64,000 nt of DNA from Arenicellales bacterium (lineage in GTDB: Bacteria; Pseudomonadota; Gammaproteobacteria; Arenicellales; JAHEKD01). The stretch covers positions 1 to 64,000 of the forward strand of contig JANQSD010000011.1 in NCBI GenBank assembly GCA_028284225.1, written 5' to 3'. The notes beneath the pieces were generated by a model that had not been told where the DNA came from, did not search any database, and saw nothing but the letters and a program-made list of their open reading frames with translations. Shown here piece by piece: positions 44,300 through 53,588 of the stretch (position 1 is the stretch's first letter; every line of letters begins with the position of its first letter). Both the position numbers and the translations under genes were made by a program.

Positions 44300-45082
44300 T
44301 CACTCCATCGTCCAACCATGGCTGACAATAATCGACTGCCCTGTCAGTGCATTATTCGGAAAAGCAGCCAGAAATAAGGCCGTATTTGCGACGTCTTCAG
44401 TGGTTGTGAACTCACCGTCGACGGTATCTTTGAGCATGATCTTTTTGACCACTTCTTCTTCTGAGATGTTGAATTCCTTTGCCTGTTCTGGAATCTGTTT
44501 CTCGACCAATGGTGTTTTGACAAATCCGGGACAAATCAGATTAGCACGAATATTATGTTCCGCGCCTTCTTTCGCGACTGTGCGACAAAGCCCTAATGTC
44601 CCGTGCTTGGCGCTGACATAAGGAGCCTTCAGCGGCGAGGCAACTTTGGAATGCACTGAACCCATTAAGATAATGCTGCCGCCGGTTTGTTGTTTAACCA
44701 TATGACGCATGGCTGCACGTGTGTTCAAAAATGCGCCGTCAAGATGCACCGCAATAATTTTGCGCCAATCAGCAAAATCCAGAGAAATAATAGGGTCTAT
44801 ATGCTGAAAACCGGCATTACTAACCAAAACATCTATTTTACCGTATTGATCGACTAAGGCCTGTGTGCCTTGGTCAACTTGTTGTTCGTTGGTCACATCC
44901 ATGGCAATTGCCATTGCATTGCCGTTGTTGTCAGTGATCTCGTCGACGGTTTGCTGGGCAGTTTGTAAGTTTAAATCAGCTACGCCAACATTGGCTCCAG
45001 CCCGGGCAAACGTCAGTGCAATTTGCCTGCCGATGCCGCTACCGGCGCCGGTAATTAATGCAGTTTTAGTGTTTAAATCCAT
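44300..45082 (-). CDS. bdhA: 3-hydroxybutyrate dehydrogenase (SDR)
   Basis: A 260-residue short-chain dehydrogenase. The NAD motif is TGAGSGIG (about 11-18), the structural motif is NAG, and the catalytic Tyr/Lys lie in YVSAKHG near residue 155-161. Blocks such as [28 protein letters not shown] and [18 protein letters not shown] are characteristic of D-3-hydroxybutyrate dehydrogenases, which oxidise 3-hydroxybutyrate to acetoacetate. It is cytosolic. It stands alone, divergent from the M48 protease gene. Confidence 0.86.
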   Translation of the reverse strand: MDLNTKTALITGAGSGIGRQIALTFARAGANVGVADLNLQTAQQTVDEITDNNGNAMAIAMDVTNEQQVDQGTQALVDQYGKIDVLVSNAGFQHIDPIISLDFADWRKIIAVHLDGAFLNTRAAMRHMVKQQTGGSIILMGSVHSKVASPLKAPYVSAKHGTLGLCRTVAKEGAEHNIRANLICPGFVKTPLVEKQIPEQAKEFNISEEEVVKKIMLKDTVDGEFTTTEDVANTALFLAAFPNNALTGQSIIVSHGWTME

Positions 45083-45161
45083 GTCATTTACTATAAGTTA
45101 TTGATTTATCTGAATATCGAACTTAACTATACTATTAGCTCGACAATTAGCGATGTACCTT

Positions 45162-46613
45162 ATGAAAATTCAACTCTACAAAATTTTCGCTAGTTTAATT
45201 CTAGTTACATTCTTGGCCGCTTGTGCAACTAATCCTGTAACCGGTAAGCAGGATTTTATGATGATTAGTGAAGAACAGGAAATTAATCTGGGAAAAAAAT
45301 ATCATCAGCAGATTTTAAAGCAATACAAACTTTATGATGATCCCGAGTTACAAGCCTATGTAACCCGATTAGGCGAAGAACTGGCAGAAAAAAGCCATAG
45401 AAATAATTTGTTTTATCATTTTTATGTAATTGATTCGCCTATCGTTAACGCTTTTGCTTTGCCGGGAGGCTATATATACATTAGTCGTGGAATTTTGGCT
45501 TACATGAATTCCGAGTCCGAGTTAGCGGGAGTATTAGGGCATGAACTGGGTCATGTAACGGCGCGTCATAGTGCTAAAGCAATCAGCAAGCAACAATTGA
45601 CAGGCATATTGGCGACCGCTGCTGTGATTGCAACCGGTACTCGTGCAGCGGGAGATTTATCTTCCATTTTAGGCTCAGCGGTGATTAGCGGTTATGGTCG
45701 TGCGGCGGAACTGGAGTCTGACCGCCTTGGCGCCGAATACATCGCTGCAGTGGGTTATGACCCGGAAGACATGATTGATGTAATCGGCATATTGAAAGAT
45801 CAGGAAGAATTTGAAAAGCAACGTGCTAAAGAAGAAGATCGTCAGCCTCGTGCTTATCATGGTGTATTCGCGACTCATCCAAGAAATGATGATCGCTTAC
45901 AGGAGGTTATCGCAGCAGCAAAAGTTCATCAAACCGAAGTAACTCGCAGTAATAACCGGGACGAATTTCTAAAGCGCTTAGATGGACTGGTGTTTGCCGA
46001 AGGTGAGGCGCAGGGCGTTACCCGCGGCAATAAGTTTTATCATAATAATCTGGATTTTACCGTAACCTTTCCGGAGCGATGGCGAATTGAAAATCGCCCC
46101 AGCAGTCTGCTGTCTACGTCAAATACTAACGATTCGGTTATTCTGATGGGCATGGATGACTTGAATTATAAAGAACAGCCGGATGATTATTTGCGGCGAA
46201 ACTATCAAGGTATTGAACAGCTAGAGCCCATAACCACTGATTCTGGACTCAAAGGCTATTCAGGTGTAGCGAGATTGCGAACCCCATATGGCAGTAAAGA
46301 ATCACGTGTGGCAACGGTATTTCAGGGCAAGCGGGCGTTTGTATTAATTGCTACCCATAAAGAAAAAGGGCGGCTTCCGGGGCAAGAATTTTTTAATACT
46401 GTGAAAAGTGTTCGCAACCTTAAAAAAAGTGAACGTGAATTGGCCAAAGGTCAACGCATTCGTATCGTTAAAGCCAAGCCCGGTGATACTTTTGCCAAAT
46501 TAGCAGCTCAATCCGCATTACCGAATTATGCCGAGGCCCAATTACGTTTAATCAACGGCATGTATCCAGACGGTGAGCCTGATGCGGGTCAATTAATCAA
46601 GATTGTCGAATAG
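45162..46613 (+). CDS. M48-family metalloprotease lipoprotein (BepA-like)
   Basis: The start ATG 45162 gives a lipoprotein signal (MKIQLYKIFASLILVTFLAAC); an ATG three codons upstream is also possible. The zinc motif is HELGH (residues 127-131, in GVLGHELGHVTARH), with a downstream ELESDRLGA providing the third ligand Glu. The C-terminal part (about 430-483) has LysM-like sequence (RIVKAKPGDTFAKLAAQS). Such proteases control outer-membrane protein quality in the periplasm. It ends 3 bp before the next gene. Confidence 0.85.
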   Translation: MKIQLYKIFASLILVTFLAACATNPVTGKQDFMMISEEQEINLGKKYHQQILKQYKLYDDPELQAYVTRLGEELAEKSHRNNLFYHFYVIDSPIVNAFALPGGYIYISRGILAYMNSESELAGVLGHELGHVTARHSAKAISKQQLTGILATAAVIATGTRAAGDLSSILGSAVISGYGRAAELESDRLGAEYIAAVGYDPEDMIDVIGILKDQEEFEKQRAKEEDRQPRAYHGVFATHPRNDDRLQEVIAAAKVHQTEVTRSNNRDEFLKRLDGLVFAEGEAQGVTRGNKFYHNNLDFTVTFPERWRIENRPSSLLSTSNTNDSVILMGMDDLNYKEQPDDYLRRNYQGIEQLEPITTDSGLKGYSGVARLRTPYGSKESRVATVFQGKRAFVLIATHKEKGRLPGQEFFNTVKSVRNLKKSERELAKGQRIRIVKAKPGDTFAKLAAQSALPNYAEAQLRLINGMYPDGEPDAGQLIKIVE

Positions 46614-46616
46614 CGC

Positions 46617-48644
46617 ATGCAAAATGATCCCTTACTGACAGAATTTTCAATTCGTCATGTAACCTTTCGTAATCGGATCATGTCTACTAGCCATGCCTGT
46701 GGGCTCGAAGAAAATGGGGGTATGCCGGGTGAAACTTACCAGCGGTATCACCTGGAAAAAGCTAAGGGTGGTTTGGCGCTGACTATGTTTGGTGGTTCGG
46801 CTTACGTGGATGCCGATTCAACCTGGGTCAGCGGCCAGCTTAATATGTCGACGGATCGTATTATCCCATATTTGCAGTCTTTTTCTGAGCGTATACACAA
46901 CCAGGGCACCGCCATAATGATTCAGCTGACGCACTTGGGCCGGCGCGGTGAAACGAACACTCAGAATTGGTTGCCTACTATCGGACCTTCCGTTGTCCGT
47001 GAAACCGGTCATCGTAGTTTTCCTAAAGAAATGGATGAGTCCGATATCCAACGGGTAGTGAAGGCGTTTGGTGAAGCGGCTTATCGGGCCAAACAAGGCG
47101 GTCTTGATGGAATGGAAACTATGGTTGGTGGTCACCTTATCGGTCAGTTTTTATCGCCGGTTACCAATAATCGTAATGATGAATTCGGCGGCTCAGTAAA
47201 GAATAGATGTCGATTTGGCTTATTAGTACATGAAGAAATTCGAGGTAGAGTGGGCGATGATTTCTTGGTTGGTATGCGCTTTCCAATCGACGAGGCGGTG
47301 CAGGGCGGCTTGAGCTTTGATGATTGCGTGCAAATTGCGCGGATTTTCCAGCGTTCAGGTTTGATCGACTTTTTTAATGCTAACTATGGCCGCCTGGATA
47401 CTGAACTAAAGTTGCTGACTGATTGCATGCCGGCCATGGCTTCACCGATAGCGCCCTGGTTGCAGGTTGCTGGAGCGTTTAAAAAAGAAGTGGATTTGCC
47501 GGTTTTTCATGCGGCGCGTATTACCGATTTGGCTACAGCCAGGTATGCGATCCAAGAAGGCCTGTTAGATATGGTCGCTATGACCAGGGCGCATATTGCT
47601 GATCCGCATATCGTCAACAAGATAAAGCGTGATGAGGAGGACCGGATTCGCCCCTGTGTCGGCATGACTCATTGTATGGGTGATAATCGACCGACTTGTA
47701 TTCACAATCCTGCCACAGCAAGAGAGCGACACTGGCCACAAATCATCCAGGCTAATTCGCAACATATAAAAAAGTGTTTAGTCATCGGAGGTGGTCCGGC
47801 GGGCTTGGAAGCAGCGCGAATTCTGGCAGAACGTGGTCATCATGTAGCTCTATTTGAAGCGACCAGAGAGCTTGGTGGCCAATTGAGGTTAGCCACTGCT
47901 GCCAGCTGGCGCAAAGATGTGGTTGGTATTATTGATTGGCGAATTTCTGAAATACAGACGCTTGGCGTTACGATCAAAACAGAATGTCTGGTTGAAGCTG
48001 ACGATGTTCTGGGTGAGTCAGCTGATATCGTTATTATTGCGACAGGTGGCTGGTCGGATTTAACTTGGCTTCCCGGTAACGAACATGTTACCTCGGTCTA
48101 TGATTTACTGACTGGAAATGAACCGGTAAAGGAAAAGGTTATCGTCTATGACGGAACCGGCCGCCACCCAGGACTGACTGCAGCAGAATATTGTCAATCT
48201 CGAGGAAAGCTTGGCGTGTTGGTCTTGCTGGATCCACAACCGGCCGCTGAATTGGATTACGGTGAACGTGTAATTTGGCGTAGAGAGCTGACATTAGCCA
48301 ATATCCAGCCATTATTAGATTATCGATTAATTGAAGTCGAGAAAGACAAGCAATCTTTGGTTGGGCACTTCGTCCACGAACTCACCGAAGCACGAATCAG
48401 CTTACCAGCTGATCAGATTGTCGTTGAGCATGGAACAATTCCAGCAGATGAGCTATACAAAAATTTGTGTAGCCACTCATGCAATAACGGTGTGACAGAT
48501 ATTAAGCGGCTTTTAGCCGGCCAACCACAATCAAGCGAAAAACAAGTAAACAGCTTTGAACTGCACCGCATAGGTGATGCTGTATCCAGCCGAAATGTCG
48601 CCGCAGCAATGTTTGATGCTTTAAGGCTCTGTTCAGTGATGTAA
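46617..48644 (+). CDS. DgcA/StcD-type FMN-FAD-FeS oxidoreductase (N-demethylase candidate)
   Basis: A 675-residue enzyme of the trimethylamine dehydrogenase/2,4-dienoyl-CoA reductase group. The N-terminal TIM barrel binds FMN and includes IMIQLTHLGRRGE and MTRAHIADPHIVNKIK. Fe-S cysteines lie in RPCVGMTHCMGDNRPTC (C347, x5, C, x7, C). The C-terminal NAD/FAD fold starts CLVIGGGPAGLEAARIL near residue 388. It resembles dimethylglycine oxidase subunit DgcA and N-methylproline demethylase StcD. With the Rieske and sarcosine oxidase genes in the window it suggests N-demethylation of betaines, but it is 10 kb away and next to a protease. Confidence 0.75.
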   Translation: MQNDPLLTEFSIRHVTFRNRIMSTSHACGLEENGGMPGETYQRYHLEKAKGGLALTMFGGSAYVDADSTWVSGQLNMSTDRIIPYLQSFSERIHNQGTAIMIQLTHLGRRGETNTQNWLPTIGPSVVRETGHRSFPKEMDESDIQRVVKAFGEAAYRAKQGGLDGMETMVGGHLIGQFLSPVTNNRNDEFGGSVKNRCRFGLLVHEEIRGRVGDDFLVGMRFPIDEAVQGGLSFDDCVQIARIFQRSGLIDFFNANYGRLDTELKLLTDCMPAMASPIAPWLQVAGAFKKEVDLPVFHAARITDLATARYAIQEGLLDMVAMTRAHIADPHIVNKIKRDEEDRIRPCVGMTHCMGDNRPTCIHNPATARERHWPQIIQANSQHIKKCLVIGGGPAGLEAARILAERGHHVALFEATRELGGQLRLATAASWRKDVVGIIDWRISEIQTLGVTIKTECLVEADDVLGESADIVIIATGGWSDLTWLPGNEHVTSVYDLLTGNEPVKEKVIVYDGTGRHPGLTAAEYCQSRGKLGVLVLLDPQPAAELDYGERVIWRRELTLANIQPLLDYRLIEVEKDKQSLVGHFVHELTEARISLPADQIVVEHGTIPADELYKNLCSHSCNNGVTDIKRLLAGQPQSSEKQVNSFELHRIGDAVSSRNVAAAMFDALRLCSVM

Positions 48645-48661
48645 GGTTGCTGCTAATGGTT

Positions 48662-48726
48662 TTGATTGAGTTTTTATGTTTTAAACATTATAATGTTCAT
48701 TATCATGTTAATAGTTAAAAGGATGT
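48662..48726 (+). promoter_or_regulatory. Promoter with tandem and palindromic operator repeats
   Basis: TTGAGT (48666-48671) and TATAAT (48689-48694) are spaced 17 bp. The -10 box lies in the perfect palindrome AACATTATAATGTT (48684-48697). Two direct 12-mers, CATTATAATGTT and CATTATCATGTT (48686-48709), cover the start region. A good SD, AAAAGGA, follows at about 48717-48723. Such repeats over a promoter fit autoregulation by the downstream ribbon-helix-helix-like protein. Confidence 0.65.
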
Positions 48727-48730
48727 AGCA

Positions 48731-48991
48731 ATGACAGTCAAAACTGAGCGTATTACTATATTAAGCACGCCGTCTTTTAAGGCGTTTTTGAGCCGAGAGG
48801 CTAAAAAGGAAGGTGTCAGCGTTTCAGAACTGGTGAGGAACCGTTGTCAAAAACCAGCAGCAAGTGAGGAAGAACAATTGCTAACTGAATTAATTGCTGA
48901 AGTAAAAGCTTCAACAGCTAAAGCAAAAAAATCACTTGAAAAAGGCATCAAAGATGCAGAGTCAGTGCTCAAGGAGCTGCGCCAATCATGA
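48731..48991 (+). CDS. Ribbon-helix-helix-like small protein
   Basis: An 86-residue protein whose first 40 residues fit a ribbon-helix-helix DNA-binding pattern: a strand TERITILSTPSFKAFL, then helices with SREAKKEGVSVSELVRNRC. The C-terminal half is a Lys/Glu/Ala-rich coil, possibly a dimer or partner-binding helix. The SD AAAAGGA is well placed. It overlaps the next gene by four bases (ATGA). It is probably the autoregulator of this pair. Confidence 0.65.
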   Translation: MTVKTERITILSTPSFKAFLSREAKKEGVSVSELVRNRCQKPAASEEEQLLTELIAEVKASTAKAKKSLEKGIKDAESVLKELRQS

Positions 48992-49179
48992 GTATGGTTA
49001 AAGATGCAATAAAGGCAATGCGGGAAGTTCTGGTGTTATCTGACAAAGTTGATAAATCAGGTACCTTGCTGAGCGAAATTGCACAGGAGCTTAGGGAGCA
49101 CGACAGACGTTTGATTCGCCTGGAAGCCATGGTGGAAATGGCAACAATTAATAAGCTAACTAACAAGTCTGAAAAGTAG
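48988..49179 (+). CDS. Small coiled-coil protein coupled to the RHH gene
   Basis: A 63-residue charged protein with likely helices throughout (SEIAQELREHDRRLIRLEAMVEM). It overlaps the RHH gene by four bases, so the two are co-translated. No family recognised. It could be a toxin-like, antitoxin-like or adaptor partner; nothing in the sequence decides. Confidence 0.6.
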   Translation: MSMVKDAIKAMREVLVLSDKVDKSGTLLSEIAQELREHDRRLIRLEAMVEMATINKLTNKSEK

Positions 49180-49347
49180 TTTAATCTTTACAAGACTATA
49201 TTTTATTAAGTTAATTTATAAGTATTTAGGTTCGGCCTAATACCGCTAATTTTGAACATCAACATTATTTGAGATGATAGGTAGTTTTATACTTATAAGA
49301 GGCTATGAGTTAGTAGCCTCAAACTAATTTATAAAATAAAAAAGCTG

Positions 49348-50259
49348 TCATTGAATGCTAGCTTGAGACTTGTGTTCAATCCAGTTAACAAAAGTACTTA
49401 TATTCTCTTGTTTTTGAGATGATTTAGGTATAACCAGGTCGTAACCGAATCCCAATTTCAATGTTTCAGGAAAGGGGGCAATAAGTAGGCCTGCATCAAT
49501 CGTATCCTGAATTAATGGTTGGCTCGTGATGCAAAAACCTTGACCGGCGATGGCAGCTTGGATCGTCATAATATAGTCATTGAAATGAATCGAACTGCCA
49601 CCTTTTATATCTGGATATCCCAATTGCTCAAACCATGATGGCCAGTCTGGTGTAAATCTCTTTTCTTGTGGCCAATCAAAATGTATCAGAGGATAGTTTT
49701 TTAAATTTAGAGGTGTTTTTATCTTTGCTTTGCTTTCAATAATAGCTGGGCTACAAACAGCAATAAATTGATCTTCCATTAGTCGCTTAATGCTCAAGCC
49801 ATGCGAGATTTTAGCATTGTAACGAATGGCTATATCAGCTTCGCCTTTGTTTAGATCAACAATTCGGTTTGATACATCAACTAGAATTGTGAGTTCAGGA
49901 TAATGATGACGAAAATCTTCAAGATTTTTTAATAGCCATAGCATTGCAAATGTAGGTTCTACACTTATCTTTAATTGCTTATCAAATAACTTGTGAGACA
50001 GGTTATTTGAAACGTGTTCTATTAACTGAAACCCTTTATCAAGATCATTCCTTACAGACTTTGCTAAATCAGTTAGCACTAGTTCGCGGCCATTTCGTTT
50101 TACTAAGCTCTTGCCGATATTGAATTCAAGACCACGAACGAGTTGTTGCACTGCGGCAGGTGTTACATTCAGCTTGTGAGCTGCAATACTAAAGTTCTGA
50201 TTTTCAAAGACGATGTGAAGTGCTCTTAGAGCCTTTAGCGAGAGTATGGGTTTGGGCAT
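49348..50259 (-). CDS. LysR-family transcriptional regulator
   Basis: A 303-residue LysR regulator of the GcvA-like group. The HTH is NFSIAAHKLNVTPAAVQQLVRGLE near residues 18-41. The effector domain shows VEPTFAMLWLLKNLEDFR. It is divergent from the SDR gene at 50363, with a 103-bp intergenic region, and is the likely regulator of it. Confidence 0.83.
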   Translation of the reverse strand: MPKPILSLKALRALHIVFENQNFSIAAHKLNVTPAAVQQLVRGLEFNIGKSLVKRNGRELVLTDLAKSVRNDLDKGFQLIEHVSNNLSHKLFDKQLKISVEPTFAMLWLLKNLEDFRHHYPELTILVDVSNRIVDLNKGEADIAIRYNAKISHGLSIKRLMEDQFIAVCSPAIIESKAKIKTPLNLKNYPLIHFDWPQEKRFTPDWPSWFEQLGYPDIKGGSSIHFNDYIMTIQAAIAGQGFCITSQPLIQDTIDAGLLIAPFPETLKLGFGYDLVIPKSSQKQENISTFVNWIEHKSQASIQ

Positions 50260-50362
50260 AATTGTTAGATAATCTAATAGTTTAGTTTAGGAAAAATAGT
50301 TTTTATTCTATAAAAAACATATATATAAAGATATCTAATTAATAGATAGTTTTGAATTAAAA

Positions 50363-51160
50363 ATGATGAAATCACTTGAAAAAAAGGTTGCTGTGATAAC
50401 CGGTGCAGGTCATGAAAATGGTATCGGTTATGCAAGCGCTATAAAACTTGCCTCGCTAGGGGCAACCATAGCTATTATTGATATTGAATTTTCAACAAAA
50501 ATTTACCAAGAGTATCGAGCAAACAGATTACATGGCTCTGTTGCTTTAGTTTTGAAAGCCGATATCTCGAAAAAACCAGAAATTTATCGAAGTATTAATA
50601 CAATCGTAGAAGAGTTCGGTAGTGTAGATATACTTGTCAATAATGCAGGCACAACTATTGGGTCTGGTCCATTTCTTGATATAGATGAAGAGCATTTTGA
50701 TCTGAGTTATTCGATTAATACCAAAGCTGCCGCATTATTGTCGCAAACAGTGATCCCTCTAATGCGAGAGCGTGGAGGTGGTGCCATCGTGAATAACGCA
50801 TCAATAGCCGGTCTCGGTGTGGAATCAGGATTTGGAGCATATAGTATGTCTAAACATGCTCTTGTTGCGTTAACTAAAGCCGTTGCAGCTGAATTTGGTG
50901 CCGACAAAATACGCTGTAATGCCGTTTGTCCGGGTTACGTGAGCACAGATATGCATGAGCAAGTTAACATTAGGCTGGCCAGAGAACAATCTTGTGATAT
51001 TGATCATGTGCGTCATGAAAGATATTCAGCAGTAGCACTTCATCGTGCAGGCACAGCGGCTGAAATTGCAGAAATAATTGCCTTTTTAGCAAGCCCATCA
51101 TCCTCTTATTTAACCGGCATCGCATTATCTGCTTCCGGTGGCACGCCTGTTGGCTTGTAG
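50363..51160 (+). CDS. SDR-family oxidoreductase
   Basis: A 265-residue short-chain dehydrogenase with cofactor motif TGAGHENGIG (13-22; the usual TGxxxGIG carries a two-residue insertion), NNAG, catalytic Ser in NNASIAG and YSMSKHA (Tyr/Lys) near residues 155-161. The C-terminal FLASPSSSYLTGIALSASGG is typical. Substrate unknown. A broken oxygenase gene follows 23 bp downstream, so the pathway it served may be lost. Confidence 0.8.
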   Translation: MMKSLEKKVAVITGAGHENGIGYASAIKLASLGATIAIIDIEFSTKIYQEYRANRLHGSVALVLKADISKKPEIYRSINTIVEEFGSVDILVNNAGTTIGSGPFLDIDEEHFDLSYSINTKAAALLSQTVIPLMRERGGGAIVNNASIAGLGVESGFGAYSMSKHALVALTKAVAAEFGADKIRCNAVCPGYVSTDMHEQVNIRLAREQSCDIDHVRHERYSAVALHRAGTAAEIAEIIAFLASPSSSYLTGIALSASGGTPVGL

Positions 51161-51183
51161 TTTTTATAACATGGAATTAACAA

Positions 51184-51349
51184 ATGAAAAATCAACTACA
51201 AATACCTGTGATCGATGTATCGTGGTCTAAAAAGCAGGATCGTTTTCCAAGTCCTTACACACATGCAATCGAAAATGCCTGTTCAAATACTGGCTTTTTG
51301 TATCAAAGGGCATGGGGTAGGTGATATCTAAACTGGGAAAGTATTTTTG
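51184..51349 (+). pseudogene. Truncated 2-oxoglutarate/Fe(II) oxygenase (isopenicillin-N-synthase-like) fragment
   Basis: From ATG 51184 the frame reads LQIPVIDVSW then AIENACSNTGFLY, the conserved N-terminus of isopenicillin-N-synthase-like oxygenases. After TAT at 51301 a base loss shifts the frame; the other frame continues KGHGVGD, the next conserved block. The remaining enzyme is absent, so the gene was truncated as well as frameshifted. Confidence 0.65.
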
Positions 51350-51360
51350 TAAGATCAGAC

Positions 51361-52173
51361 CTATGTTTTTATAGTTAATTCGGCTAAAACAGCTTCAATA
51401 GTTTGAACAACTTCTTTAGACTTTTCTTGATTTAGTGCATCCGGATGGGGGGATGCGAACCGACCGGAATCGTTGTCGAAATATTTACCTGAAGCGGTTT
51501 TGAATTCGTCAGACAGTGCTGCGCGTATCAGTATATCTGCACCAATGCTGATGTCATTGCCTGCTATTCCAAAGCCTTCTTTAACCATTTTGCTGGCGAG
51601 TAATGAGCCGGGGTTGACTGCGATGACTGCGGGACCGTTATTGAGTTTGTCTGCGAGCATGCGTGACCACATAGTTATGGCTAATTTACTTTGTGAATAA
51701 GCGTCCATGTCACTCAGTCTGACCTGACCAGTCAGTGCTTTGGGATTAACCGAAGCCTGTGCTGCGGAAGAAAGATTAATGACTCGTCCAGATGCTCCCA
51801 AAAGCGGCAAAAGCCGTTGGGTTAACAGGTAAGGTGCAATCGTATTGACAACAAAACGCACATCGAACCCGCTGTCGGTGATTGGATTGGATGTTTTTAA
51901 TATGCCTGCGTTATTGATCAGCACATCCAGCTTGCCGTGCTCATCTGTAATGGTTTGGGCGAGTGCTGCTACATTATCCATATTAGTTAAATCAGCCATG
52001 TAGCTTTCAACACGCCCATTTGCGGCTAAACCTGAAAGCGTTTTTTGTGCATCTTCAAGTTTAGCCGGATTGCGTCCATGTAATAAAACATGATGTCCCA
52101 TGCTATACAATTGCTTTGCTGTGACCAAGCCTATGCCATCAGTTGATCCTGTAATAAGAATGATTTTTTGCAT
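51361..52173 (-). CDS. SDR-family NAD(P)-dependent oxidoreductase
   Basis: A 270-residue short-chain dehydrogenase: GSTDGIGLVTAKQL (8-21), NNAG near residue 89-92, Ser in NLSSAAQ and catalytic YSQSKLA near 159-165. The C-terminal half resembles retinol-dehydrogenase-like SDRs. It is the last gene of a three-gene operon with an LLM oxidoreductase and a DUF1330 protein, divergent from a LysR regulator. Substrate unknown. Confidence 0.82.
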   Translation of the reverse strand: MQKIILITGSTDGIGLVTAKQLYSMGHHVLLHGRNPAKLEDAQKTLSGLAANGRVESYMADLTNMDNVAALAQTITDEHGKLDVLINNAGILKTSNPITDSGFDVRFVVNTIAPYLLTQRLLPLLGASGRVINLSSAAQASVNPKALTGQVRLSDMDAYSQSKLAITMWSRMLADKLNNGPAVIAVNPGSLLASKMVKEGFGIAGNDISIGADILIRAALSDEFKTASGKYFDNDSGRFASPHPDALNQEKSKEVVQTIEAVLAELTIKT

Positions 52174-52187
52174 AACACAAGTTTCCT

Positions 52188-53156
52188 TTATTCAGTAAAG
52201 TCCGGCAACAACTCAGTAGCCAAACGTTTTAGTGTTGTTTCAATGTCTGCCTTATTAAAGCGCAGGTTCAGTGCGACATGATTGACACCAATTTCCTGTC
52301 GCGATTTAAGGTAAGTCCTTAACTGGTTAATGCCTAACCTCAGGCCCAGGTGTATGGGCTGTGGTGGTGAATTCTCATCTTCTACCAGGTCAATATAGAG
52401 CGGTTCCATGACGGGTTGAGCTGGTCTGCCTGTGGCCGCAACCCGGGTTTGCCACTCAGAGATAATTTGTGACTGTACACTAACATTGCGTGGGTAGAGC
52501 ATCCAGCCATCACCATGGCCTGCGATCCAGTCGGGATCTTGCTGACTGCCGCCAGTAATCAATAATGGCAGTTTTCCAGAAACAGGTTTAGGGAGCATAT
52601 CCATACTACCGTGTGGGCTGCCATAGCTATTCTCAAAAGATGCCGCATCTTCGCTCATGCGCCTGATGTAATCAAAACTCTCACGAAAACGTGTGCCGCG
52701 CTCAATATAGGGTAAATTCAGTGCGGGATATTCTTCAGGCCGGTCACCCGAGGCTACGCCTAGAATAAGTCGACCATTCGATACTACATCAGCGCTGGCT
52801 GCTGCCTTGGCAACATGGGCCGGGTGTCTAAGCGGTAGAATAATGCTGGCAACACCAAGCGCTATTTGTTCAGTTTGACCTGCTAACAATCCCAGATAAA
52901 CGAAGGGGTCATAAGTTTGGCCGGCATCACCGAAAGACGGCACATTAAACGGTACATCACGTAACCATACCGCAGAGAATCCCAGCTTTTCTGCAAGTTG
53001 AACTCGCTCTCGGTGCTGAGTCATGGTAGGAATTGGTGCCTGCGGATAGCTTTCAATCGGAACCACCAGCCCAAGCGTCAGTTTTTGCGGCTGAAATACC
53101 GAGTTATACCCCTGGTTAATGGGTTGAAACGCCTGGTGCTTAGTTTTTTGTAGCAT
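52188..53156 (-). CDS. LLM-class (luciferase-like) oxidoreductase
   Basis: A 322-residue bacterial luciferase-like flavin enzyme: TLGLVVPIESYPQAP, KLGFSAVWLRDVPF near residue 56-69 and RLILGVASGDRPEEY near 128-142. It should use reduced FMN or F420 to oxidise an organic substrate. It lies 11-14 bp from both its operon partners. A small decayed copy of part of this gene lies at 54581-54650. Confidence 0.82.
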   Translation of the reverse strand: MLQKTKHQAFQPINQGYNSVFQPQKLTLGLVVPIESYPQAPIPTMTQHRERVQLAEKLGFSAVWLRDVPFNVPSFGDAGQTYDPFVYLGLLAGQTEQIALGVASIILPLRHPAHVAKAAASADVVSNGRLILGVASGDRPEEYPALNLPYIERGTRFRESFDYIRRMSEDAASFENSYGSPHGSMDMLPKPVSGKLPLLITGGSQQDPDWIAGHGDGWMLYPRNVSVQSQIISEWQTRVAATGRPAQPVMEPLYIDLVEDENSPPQPIHLGLRLGINQLRTYLKSRQEIGVNHVALNLRFNKADIETTLKRLATELLPDFTE

Positions 53157-53167
53157 TTAAGTTGCCG

Positions 53168-53482
53168 TTATCTCTGTTCGGTTAGATCATCTTTAGCTTC
53201 GATAAGAAAGTGGTGGCTGACCGATCCCTTCGTTCTGGCTTGCAGGTGCGGCAGGTAATCTGGATCGTTCATAAAAGCTACAGCGGCTTCTTTAGAAGGC
53301 CATTCAAGCACAATGCGTAATGCTGCATCATTGCCTTCACCTTCAAGGCGCTGATGGTTAGCTGTACGAGCCAGGTACTTGCCTCCGTGCTTGGCAACCA
53401 GTGCATTCGCAGCTGGAAGATAGTCGGGAATCCAATCTTCGCTAGTGGGTGTGACAGCTAAAACTGAATAGTAAGTCATCAT
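53168..53482 (-). CDS. DUF1330 protein
   Basis: A 104-residue dimeric alpha-beta-barrel protein of the DUF1330 family: YYSVLAVTPT, ALVAKHGGKYLART and IVLEWPSKEAAVAFMNDPDY. Function in this family is largely unknown. It is the first gene of the LLM-SDR operon, 106 bp from the divergent LysR gene. Confidence 0.83.
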   Translation of the reverse strand: MMTYYSVLAVTPTSEDWIPDYLPAANALVAKHGGKYLARTANHQRLEGEGNDAALRIVLEWPSKEAAVAFMNDPDYLPHLQARTKGSVSHHFLIEAKDDLTEQR

Positions 53483-53588
53483 GGGTTTTTCCTTAATTCG
53501 ATATTTTTATGGATTGTATTATTTAAATTTATTATTGATAATGATGATATAAATATAATCAGTTTCTAGTTTTTATTGATAATAATGT

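Noticed and set aside
48731..49179. Calling the two small genes a toxin-antitoxin system
   Set aside because: The operator and overlap fit, but neither protein shows a toxin family motif, so only an RHH-like module is claimed.
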